Positions 1-6,613 of a DNA stretch of 6,637 bases are shown here, one piece after another (the stretch's first letter is position 1; every line of letters starts with the position of its first letter). Under the pieces are notes generated by a model, which was given only the letters and a program-made list of their open reading frames with translations, was not told where the DNA came from and did no database searches. The stretch is taken from contig CAYYJH010000116.1 of NCBI GenBank assembly GCA_964472195.1, positions 1-6,637 on the forward strand, in the 5' to 3' direction. The DNA comes from BS750m-G4 sp964472195 (GTDB lineage Bacteria; Bacteroidota; Ignavibacteria; Tepidaquicellales; Tepidaquicellaceae). The translations under genes were made by a program, and so were the position numbers.

Positions 1-2
1 TT

Positions 3-41
3 AAAAAAACCCGCTTTAAGTTCCATGGAACAAGCGGGTTT
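3..41 (-). terminator. Intrinsic terminator of the TonB-dependent receptor gene
   Basis: Positions 7-16 (AAACCCGCTT) and 32-41 (AAGCGGGTTT) form a perfect 10-bp stem with a GC-rich core. Read on the minus strand, the stem is followed directly by a run of seven T (the A run at 3-9), the classic Rho-independent layout. The enclosed loop contains a perfect 12-base palindrome, GTTCCATGGAAC (20-31), so a second short helix can stack on the outer stem with a three-base bulge (17-19) on one side. The hairpin begins 25 bases after the receptor stop codon. In the plus direction the tail is only TTTAGAATTT, so terminator activity for a gene converging from the left would be weaker. Confidence 0.9.
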
Positions 42-66
42 AGAATTTATATATTTAAATTCGTTA

Positions 67-2202
67 TTAGTTAAATGTATAACCCAGTCTCAAGCTCGCA
101 AAGTAGTTTCTCGGCTCGCCTGCCTCGTAATACTGCTTTTTAGTTGAGTTGATGTTTATGAATCCTGAATAAATTTTATCAAAAATATTTATTACTCCAC
201 CGGAAATTACAACGTTAAACCTGTTATACTGTAAATCCAATCCACCGCTTCCATTAAACAATTGATAGCTGTCATTCTCTTCTGTATTGCCATCATCGAC
301 AAACATCTTGCTGACATACCAGTAATGCCCTTTTATGAAAGCAGTAATGTTTTTATTAATTTTATGCTGGTAGGAGAGGTCTATAGAAAGATTATGCTTA
401 GGAACACTCGGGACTATTTTCCCCGAAAAATCCCTGTCCTCTATTACTATAGCACTGTTTGAGTCAAATTCAATTGTTCTTGCTATATATTCATCATATT
501 TGAAATCGGAAAAAGTGTATGCAGTCTTTAAATTTAAACCTTCAATTATTTCTACATTACCGCCAACTTCCAAACCCCGTCTATTAGTCTTTGCAGAGTT
601 CCTGAAGAAGACATCACCAAATACTTCAAAAGGAACTATTTCATCTTCGATTATTGTATTGAAAACGGTTGCTTCAAAATAAACATTGTTGAAATATTTT
701 GTTCCCCTGTAAACTAAGTTACCCTTTATACCGAATTCGAAATTCTTTGATTTTTGCGGCTGCAAATCAGGATTGAGTAATTTTTGCGGATCAGTACTCG
801 TTGGAGGATTATCTAATTCATTCCCGGCGGGGCTGTCGAAACTATATCCATAGGATGTATATACAGCAACAGAAGGTGTTAGTTTATAGTTAAGAGCAGC
901 TTTTGGAGTGAATGCTTCAAAACTTCTTTTGTAATTTTGAACTTCGAAAAGTTGATTTACATCATCAAATACAACCTTGTCATACCTGCCTGTCAGCAAA
1001 AGATCAAATTTACCTTTTATTAAATTTAATGAATTAGAATAATAAAATCCTGTGTTTGATATTGTTTCATCAAATAAATTATTAAGTATGTCCCCCTTTT
1101 TACCTCCTATATTGTTATAATACTCAACAGGACCGGTTTGATATAAAAGATCTCCGCCAACCGAAAACTCATTTTCTCTATCGAAAATTTTACTATGATT
1201 TACATATCTAAAGCTGCTGCCAATTCCATACCTATCAATAATTTTAAACACCTTAGATGTCCTATGGAAATATTTTATTGTTCCGTACGTTGTGAGTTCG
1301 AGTTCATTATTATCTTTTTTACCAAAAAAAGTATTAAACCTAAGTCCCAGTCTGCCTTTCTTCGATAACCTTCTTTTATCCCTCGATACCTGTACGCTGT
1401 CAGCCTGAAAGGGATTCTCATCGAATTCTTGCTTTGTAAGTGAACCCGGTAATCTAATAAGACCATCGACAAAGTACCCATAAATATCCAGCTTTGAACC
1501 ATCACCGGGAGTTGTCTGTAATACAGTATTTAAAATATGCCAATAATCCTGACTGTGCTCTCTGTAACCGTCAAAATTATGATAGCTGTAAGTGGTCAGG
1601 AATGCATAATCGTCAGTTCGAACTCCTGCCTTTAGACCATTTCTTCTTAAACCGAATGAACCAAAATCGTTAAAATTAATTGCAAACGACCTGGGAAATT
1701 CGATATCGTTTATAAAATTTATAACTCCGCCCGGTGCATTAGTGTAGAGTGAAGAAGAATTTCCTTTTACGATTTCTATTCTACCAACAGAGTTGAAATC
1801 TATAGCTTCAATTCTTGTTTGACCATCGGGTTCCGATTCTGGTATACCATCGAGTAATATCCTGACTCCTCTTATACCTGTATTTGACCTGCTGCCAAAA
1901 CCTCTTATGGATATTCTTACATCGTGGTTTCCATATCTCGATTGCAAAAAAAGACCGGGAATTGTTCCTAACACATCGTTAACTCCAATCCTTCTATCAA
2001 GCTTAAACTGACTTTGGTCAACTCGCTGTACAGAATACGGTATATCAATAATTTTTTTGTATGTTCGTGTCCCCGTTACTATAATCTCATCAGTCTCATA
2101 AATCACTGAATCACGCTGGTTTGTTGTATCAATTTGTGAATAAGATACTTGAAAAAAGAATATTGTGAATAAAATGATTGTTAATGAGATAAATGATTTC
2201 AT
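67..2202 (-). CDS. TonB-dependent outer-membrane receptor, substrate unknown
   Basis: This gene encodes an energy-coupled outer-membrane importer of about 711 residues, a normal length for the family. I chose the ATG at 2200-2202 because it opens directly into a signal peptide (MKSF, then a hydrophobic run ending VSYSQ, residues 1-23). The frame remains open upstream to a TTG at 2268, but that extension has no secretion logic. A TonB-box-like DEIIVTGTR lies at about 38-46. The plug follows, with IRGFGSR (about 99-105), LLDGIPESEPDGQ (about 116-128), VGRIEIVKG (about 139-147) and PGGVINF (about 157-163). The rest is an aromatic-rich beta-barrel ending in EPRNYFASLRLGYTFN, the usual C-terminal strand. 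From memory, the plug resembles FecA and YncD/PqqU-type receptors more than SusC: there is no N-terminal carboxypeptidase-like domain and no SusD neighbour. Iron chelates or a cofactor are possible substrates, but none can be assigned. It is a single-gene unit with its own promoter and terminator. Confidence 0.93.
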   Translation of the reverse strand: MKSFISLTIILFTIFFFQVSYSQIDTTNQRDSVIYETDEIIVTGTRTYKKIIDIPYSVQRVDQSQFKLDRRIGVNDVLGTIPGLFLQSRYGNHDVRISIRGFGSRSNTGIRGVRILLDGIPESEPDGQTRIEAIDFNSVGRIEIVKGNSSSLYTNAPGGVINFINDIEFPRSFAINFNDFGSFGLRRNGLKAGVRTDDYAFLTTYSYHNFDGYREHSQDYWHILNTVLQTTPGDGSKLDIYGYFVDGLIRLPGSLTKQEFDENPFQADSVQVSRDKRRLSKKGRLGLRFNTFFGKKDNNELELTTYGTIKYFHRTSKVFKIIDRYGIGSSFRYVNHSKIFDRENEFSVGGDLLYQTGPVEYYNNIGGKKGDILNNLFDETISNTGFYYSNSLNLIKGKFDLLLTGRYDKVVFDDVNQLFEVQNYKRSFEAFTPKAALNYKLTPSVAVYTSYGYSFDSPAGNELDNPPTSTDPQKLLNPDLQPQKSKNFEFGIKGNLVYRGTKYFNNVYFEATVFNTIIEDEIVPFEVFGDVFFRNSAKTNRRGLEVGGNVEIIEGLNLKTAYTFSDFKYDEYIARTIEFDSNSAIVIEDRDFSGKIVPSVPKHNLSIDLSYQHKINKNITAFIKGHYWYVSKMFVDDGNTEENDSYQLFNGSGGLDLQYNRFNVVISGGVINIFDKIYSGFININSTKKQYYEAGEPRNYFASLRLGYTFN

Positions 2203-2220
2203 TTCGGAAAACGATAAAAA

Positions 2221-2263
2221 TTCAAATTGAAAAAATGTTAATGAAGATTTTTGTGTTGAACAC
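2221..2263. promoter_or_regulatory. Two short perfect dyads in the receptor leader, possible operator
   Basis: Two 11-base inverted repeats with a single central base lie between the predicted receptor transcription start and its ATG: TTCAAATTGAA (2221-2231) and GTGTTGAACAC (2253-2263). Their centres are 32 bases apart, about three helical turns, so both would face the same side of the DNA. The one-base centre makes them poor RNA hairpins, which fits DNA-binding dyads better. Neither resembles a Fur box. AT-rich DNA yields some such dyads by chance, so the operator role is speculative. Confidence 0.25.
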
Positions 2264-2358
2264 CTCAAATTACTAAAAATATATTAATTAATAAAATGAA
2301 AATATAACTCCATCTTAACAAACTCAAAAAAATTTTTTAGATATTTTATTATACTTTC

Positions 2359-2390
2359 CAAATTTAAGAACCAAATCACTTTTCATCAAA
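2359..2390 (-). promoter_or_regulatory. Predicted Bacteroidota-type promoter for the receptor gene
   Basis: On the minus strand, TTTG (2390-2387) is followed after exactly 20 bases by TAAATTTG (2366-2359). This matches the known Bacteroidota primary-sigma consensus, a -33 TTTG about 19-21 bases upstream of a -7 TAnnTTTG. Transcription should start near 2352-2355, giving a leader of about 150 bases before the ATG at 2202. In such AT-rich DNA chance matches occur, but having both elements at the right spacing in a divergent intergenic region is good support. Confidence 0.6.
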
Positions 2391-2408
2391 ATTAGAATTT
2401 TAATATGT

Positions 2409-2416
2409 TATATTTG
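2409..2416 (+). promoter_or_regulatory. Possible -7 element for the exporter operon
   Basis: TATATTTG matches the Bacteroidota -7 consensus TAnnTTTG and lies 11 bases before the ATG of the first exporter gene. No TTTG is present 19-21 bases upstream; the nearest related string, TTTC at 2381-2384, is 24 bases away. If used, transcription would begin at about 2420-2423, leaving a leader of only 5-8 bases. Chance occurrence is a real alternative. Confidence 0.3.
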
Positions 2417-2427
2417 TTAATTACAAT

Positions 2428-4182
2428 ATGAAATCATTAGCAGCTTTAATTCCCTACCTTAGGAAGTATAGAACAAAACTTATATTAGGGTTTATTTTTA
2501 TTGCGTGTTCGATTGCTTTACAAGCAATTTACCCTTTGGTTGTCGGGGATGCAATCGATGAACTTACTTTAAAGACCAGCAATCATTCGATGATGTATTA
2601 TGCTTTTATCGGAGTACTGATAATTTTGATTGGCGGAATTTTCTTATACTTCACAAGACAAACAATCATTGTAGTATCAAGAGAAATTGAAAACGATTTG
2701 AGACACGATTTTTTTGCTCACCTTCAGACACTTTCAAAAAAATTCTATGACAAGAATTCGACCGGTGATCTAATGGCACATGCGACCAACGATATTAATA
2801 ACATAAGGAACCTTCTCGGTCCCGGGATAATGTATTCATTGCAAACAGGGATACGTATCATTGTGACTATGTTCATTTTATTTTCTATCAACGTTGAAAT
2901 GACCTTGTATGCTATTTCGCCTCTTCCTTTTATTACGATTTTTGTATACTTTGTCGTTAAGTTTACATATAAAAAATCACAAAAAGTTCAGGAAGCATTT
3001 TCAAATCTTACGACTAATGTTCAGGAAAATTTTTCCGGTATAAGAGTTATCAAGTCATACGTTCGTGAGGATTATGAAAAAGGAAAATTCAACAGAATCT
3101 CAAAAGATTTACAGCAAAAGAACCTCTCATTAGCAAGATTGCAAGCTTTCTCGTTTCCGATGATGTTTTTATTTACAGGTATATCGATTATTATCGTTAT
3201 TTATTTCGGTGGAATTAAAGTGATAAATGGAGGTATGACAATGGGCAACATAACCGAATACCTGATTTATTTAGTTCAATTAACCTGGCCCATGATAGCA
3301 TTTGGATGGATAATAAATCTGGTTCAAAGAGCTGCCCCATCAATGCAACGATTAATGAATATAATCAATACCCACCCGGATATTGCTGATAATAAATATA
3401 CAAACTACAAAATCACAAAAGATAAAATTACTGGTGAAGTTCAGTTTAATAATGTATCATTTAAATACCCCGGAACGGACAATTATGTTTTAAAAAATAT
3501 TAATTTACATATCAGGAAAGGAACAACACTTGGTATAATTGGACACACCGGGGTAGGGAAAAGCACTCTCATAAATTTAATCCCAAGAATTTACGATGTA
3601 GCGGAAGGCGAAATTATTATTGATGGCTACAACATTAAAAAAATTCCACTGAGTAATTTGAGGGAATCAATAGGAATCGTTCCGCAGGAATCATTTCTAT
3701 TCTCTGAGACTATTGAAAGAAATATCGCTTACTCTTCTGACACAATTAACCATGATAAGATTATATCTACATCTAAAATTGCAGAATTGTATAAAGACGT
3801 GGAAACCTTTCCCGAAAAATTTAAAACAATACTCGGTGAAAGAGGAATAACATTATCCGGTGGGCAAAAACAAAGAGCATCTTTATCGAGAGCAATCTAT
3901 TTGAAACCAAAAATTCTTATACTTGACGATTCATTTTCTGCGGTTGATACACGCACAGAAGAAGAAATTCTTAAGGAATTAAAAGAGGTTATGAAGGATA
4001 GAACAAGTATTATTATTTCGCATCGAATATCGACTATCAAAAATGCAAATAACATCATCGTATTGAGTGATTCACAAATCAAAGAGGAAGGCACCCATAA
4101 TGAATTGATTTCGCTTGGTGGAATCTATTATGACATTCACATAAAACAATTACTCGAAGAAGAAATAGAAAAATTGAATTAA
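2428..4182 (+). CDS. ABC exporter half-transporter, subunit with degenerate catalytic site (MdlA/YheI-like)
   Basis: This 584-residue protein joins a type IV exporter membrane domain to an ATPase domain. Six predicted membrane helices lie at about 17-40, 57-78, 135-154, 157-179, 244-265 and 277-298. The nucleotide-binding domain shows A-loop Y347, Walker A GHTGVGKST (372-380, K378), Q-loop Q420, signature LSGGQ (476-480), Walker B ending ILILD500, and switch H532. The residue after Walker B is D501, not the catalytic Glu, which marks the degenerate-site partner of a heterodimer, as in TM287, BmrC/YheI and MdlA. The next gene supplies the partner 5 bases downstream. The ATG at 2428 is required because the next in-frame Met would remove helix 1; no Shine-Dalgarno is visible. 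The transporter probably exports lipid, drug or peptide-like molecules across the inner membrane; the substrate cannot be read from sequence. Confidence 0.95.
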   Translation: MKSLAALIPYLRKYRTKLILGFIFIACSIALQAIYPLVVGDAIDELTLKTSNHSMMYYAFIGVLIILIGGIFLYFTRQTIIVVSREIENDLRHDFFAHLQTLSKKFYDKNSTGDLMAHATNDINNIRNLLGPGIMYSLQTGIRIIVTMFILFSINVEMTLYAISPLPFITIFVYFVVKFTYKKSQKVQEAFSNLTTNVQENFSGIRVIKSYVREDYEKGKFNRISKDLQQKNLSLARLQAFSFPMMFLFTGISIIIVIYFGGIKVINGGMTMGNITEYLIYLVQLTWPMIAFGWIINLVQRAAPSMQRLMNIINTHPDIADNKYTNYKITKDKITGEVQFNNVSFKYPGTDNYVLKNINLHIRKGTTLGIIGHTGVGKSTLINLIPRIYDVAEGEIIIDGYNIKKIPLSNLRESIGIVPQESFLFSETIERNIAYSSDTINHDKIISTSKIAELYKDVETFPEKFKTILGERGITLSGGQKQRASLSRAIYLKPKILILDDSFSAVDTRTEEEILKELKEVMKDRTSIIISHRISTIKNANNIIVLSDSQIKEEGTHNELISLGGIYYDIHIKQLLEEEIEKLN

Positions 4183-4187
4183 AATTA

Positions 4188-5984
4188 TTGAGTACGTATA
4201 AAATAAATAAAACCGAAGAAGAGCCATTAGGAAAAGCTATCGATTCAAAGTTATTAAAAAGGCTGCTTTTATATTTTAAGCCATACAAATGGTATATTGT
4301 GTTTGCAACACTGCTGACGATTATTATATCTGCTCTAATGGCAGTCAGACCCCGTCTTAATCAAATCGCCATCGACGATAAAATACTTAAAGATGATATA
4401 CCGGGATTACAAGTAATAGTTATTATCCTGCTTGCAACATTGATATTACAAGGTATAATTCAATATGTGATGACATATCTTACAAGCTGGATCGGGCAAA
4501 AAATAATATTCGATCTTCGAAAGAAAATATTCGATCATGTAATCAATCTTAATTTGAAGTTCTTCGATAAAAATCCAATTGGCAGACTCGTCACAAGGGT
4601 AACAAACGATGTTGAAGTTTTATACGAAGTGTTTTCCTCTGGAATTGTAACAGCATTCGGTGATGTATTCATGATTGTATGGATATTGTTTTTTATGTTC
4701 ACATTGGATGTTAACCTATCATTGATAACATTAGCAGTTCTTCCTTTATTAATTTATGCGACATCTGTTTTTAGAAGAAAGGTTAGAAGTTCCTACAGAA
4801 AGATTCGTGTACTTCTTGCCCGATTAAATGCGTATATACAAGAACACATTTCAGGAATATCAATCGTACAATTTTTTGTAAAAGAAAAAAGGACGATCAA
4901 TGAATTTGAAGTTATCAACAGAAAGCATACTGAGCAAAACAAAAAAAATATTTTTTATTATGCTGTGTTCTTTCCCATAATAGAGCTGCTTGGCGCAACA
5001 GCCGCTGGTTTAATAATATGGTATGGGGGAGGTCAGGTAATTCAAGGGATGATACAGGTAGGGGTTTTGATTTCTTTTATACAGTTTACGGAAATGTTCT
5101 TCAGACCATTGAGAGCTTTATCAGAAAAATATAATATTCTTCAATCGGCAATGGCATCGAGTGAAAGAATATTTCATTTGCTTGATACAAAAACATTAAT
5201 CAATGATCCCCAAAAACCATTGACGGTAAATAATGTTAAAGGTCGTATCGATTTTAAAAACGTTTGGTTTGCATATAACCATGTTGATTACGTTTTAAGA
5301 AACGTTTCGTTTACAATAAAAGAAGGAGAGAAAGTTGCTTTCGTTGGAGCAACGGGTGCCGGTAAAAGTACAATAATAAATTTGTTAAGCAGGTTCTATG
5401 ATGTTTCCGAAGGCGAAATACTATTAGATGGAATTAATATTCGAAAATTTAACCAAAAAGACCTAAGGGAAAATATTGCTGTTGTTCTTCAAGATGTCTT
5501 TCTTTTTTCTGGAGACATTAAATCAAATATAGATTTGGGGAACACTTCGATAACCTCAGATATACTAAACAATTCAGTTAAAAATGTTGGATTAAATAAT
5601 TTCATAGAGAGTCTTCCTGATAAATTAAATCACGCAGTAAACGAAAGAGGCTCTACGCTTTCCGTAGGTCAAAAACAGTTAATATCATTTGCAAGAGCAT
5701 TATCCTTCGATCCGAAAATATTGGTCTTAGACGAAGCTACATCGAGTGTAGACACGAATACTGAATTACTCATACAAAATGCCATAAAAAAATTAATTGA
5801 AGGAAGAACCTCAATAATCATTGCTCACAGATTATCGACCATACAGAACTGCGATAAAATAATAGTCATGCACAAAGGTGAATTGAGGGAAATAGGAACT
5901 CACCAGGAACTGCTTGAAAAGAACGGTTTGTATTATAAACTTTACCAGCTTCAATATAAGGATGAATTAATTTCTAAAGACTGA
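4188..5984 (+). CDS. ABC exporter half-transporter, catalytic-Glu subunit (MdlB/YheH-like), TTG start
   Basis: This 598-residue partner subunit has the same domain order. A cytosolic N-terminal segment of about 34 residues precedes six predicted helices, at about 35-57, 71-95, 155-174, 179-200, 262-282 and 288-310. The ATPase domain has A-loop Y363, Walker A GATGAGKST (387-395, K393), Q-loop Q435, Walker B ending ILVLD515 followed by catalytic E516, D-loop SSVD and switch H547. Its signature is LSVGQ (491-495), with V493 replacing Gly, as I recall for MdlB. Combined with Asp501 of the upstream subunit, this builds one degenerate ATP site, while E516 and the upstream LSGGQ build the active one. 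The TTG at 4188 is the best start: the next in-frame Met (residue 51) lies inside helix 1. The gap to the upstream stop is 5 bases, so co-translation is likely. Confidence 0.95.
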   Translation: MSTYKINKTEEEPLGKAIDSKLLKRLLLYFKPYKWYIVFATLLTIIISALMAVRPRLNQIAIDDKILKDDIPGLQVIVIILLATLILQGIIQYVMTYLTSWIGQKIIFDLRKKIFDHVINLNLKFFDKNPIGRLVTRVTNDVEVLYEVFSSGIVTAFGDVFMIVWILFFMFTLDVNLSLITLAVLPLLIYATSVFRRKVRSSYRKIRVLLARLNAYIQEHISGISIVQFFVKEKRTINEFEVINRKHTEQNKKNIFYYAVFFPIIELLGATAAGLIIWYGGGQVIQGMIQVGVLISFIQFTEMFFRPLRALSEKYNILQSAMASSERIFHLLDTKTLINDPQKPLTVNNVKGRIDFKNVWFAYNHVDYVLRNVSFTIKEGEKVAFVGATGAGKSTIINLLSRFYDVSEGEILLDGINIRKFNQKDLRENIAVVLQDVFLFSGDIKSNIDLGNTSITSDILNNSVKNVGLNNFIESLPDKLNHAVNERGSTLSVGQKQLISFARALSFDPKILVLDEATSSVDTNTELLIQNAIKKLIEGRTSIIIAHRLSTIQNCDKIIVMHKGELREIGTHQELLEKNGLYYKLYQLQYKDELISKD

Positions 5985-5995
5985 AAATAATTTCT

Positions 5996-6604
5996 ATGAA
6001 AGAAATTTTAGTATCTTCAAATAACGCAGATAAATTATCAGAAATAAAGGAAGTTTTCAAAGACGAAAATCTGAAAATCCTATCTTTGAAAGAATGCAAT
6101 TTAAACATTGATGTCATCGAAGACCAGGATACTCTGGAAGGTAACGCTTTAAAGAAAGCAAAAGAGATTTTTTCAATCTCAAAAATACAAACAATTTCAG
6201 ATGATACCGGATTATTTGTTGAAGCATTAAGAGGTGAACCGGGTGTTTATTCATCCAGATACGCCGGTGATAATGCTTCTTACAATGATAATTGTTTGGA
6301 ACTTCTAAAGAATATGAATGGAATTCCCGAAGAACAAAGAGCTGCATATTTCAAATGTGTGATTTGTTTTTATGTCAGAGATGAAAAGTATTATATGTTT
6401 GATGGAATTTGCAGCGGTAAAATAATAAACGAAAAAAGAGGTACGAAAGGATTCGGGTATGACTCATTATTCATACCTGATGGATTCGATAAAACATTTG
6501 CAGAGATGGATACTGATAAGAAAAACGAAATTTCACACAGGGGAAAGGCTTTAGAAAAATTAAGAAGATTTATAAAAGTTTACTATTCACAAGATGAAAC
6601 CTGA
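5996..6604 (+). CDS. rdgB: XTP/dITP diphosphatase (non-canonical purine NTP pyrophosphatase, RdgB/HAM1 family)
   Basis: This cytosolic enzyme hydrolyses ITP, dITP and XTP to the monophosphate and pyrophosphate, keeping deaminated purines out of DNA and RNA. The 202-residue length is typical. Family motifs appear in order: SSNNADK near the N terminus (7-13), TLEGNALKKA (46-55), SDDTGL with the acidic metal-binding pair D69/D70 (68-73), GEPGVYSSRYAG (80-91), GFGYDSLF (152-159) and ISHRGKALEKLR (179-190), which helps recognise the base. Most family members I recall have Pro in the GYDP position where this one has Ser156, a mild variation. A CxxC (121-124) sits on a core strand and need not bind metal. 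The ATG lies 11 bases after the ABC gene stop, without a Shine-Dalgarno, so it is the last gene of the operon. No terminator hairpin follows before the tRNA end. Confidence 0.96.
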   Translation: MKEILVSSNNADKLSEIKEVFKDENLKILSLKECNLNIDVIEDQDTLEGNALKKAKEIFSISKIQTISDDTGLFVEALRGEPGVYSSRYAGDNASYNDNCLELLKNMNGIPEEQRAAYFKCVICFYVRDEKYYMFDGICSGKIINEKRGTKGFGYDSLFIPDGFDKTFAEMDTDKKNEISHRGKALEKLRRFIKVYYSQDET

Positions 6605-6613
6605 CCTGATTTG

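Noticed and set aside
262..682. Short plus-strand open frames of 66 and 60 codons inside the receptor gene
   Set aside because: They lie antisense to conserved beta-barrel coding sequence and show no recognisable domain or start signal.
1275..1505. 76-codon open frame on the same strand as the receptor in another frame
   Set aside because: It lies wholly inside the receptor frame, which is continuous and family-like here, so it is not a frameshifted gene part.
2203..2268. N-terminal extension of the receptor to a TTG at 2268 (22 extra residues)
   Set aside because: It would place a polar segment before the signal peptide; the ATG at 2202 gives a standard secretion signal.
2203..2352. Riboswitch (such as cobalamin) in the receptor leader
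   Set aside because: The region is very AT-rich, lacks GC-rich helices and shows no recognisable riboswitch core.
3897..4288. Two overlapping minus-strand open frames across the junction of the exporter genes
   Set aside because: They are opposite the Walker B/H-loop region and the second gene's N terminus; composition follows from the opposite strand's codons.
3590..5430. Similar DNA stretches in the two ABC genes, for example around the residues after Walker A
   Set aside because: Explained by ancient paralogy of the ATPase domains; the similarity is at conserved protein motifs and is not a recent duplication.
6114..6347. 77-codon minus-strand open frame inside rdgB
   Set aside because: Antisense to conserved rdgB motifs with no plausible protein features.
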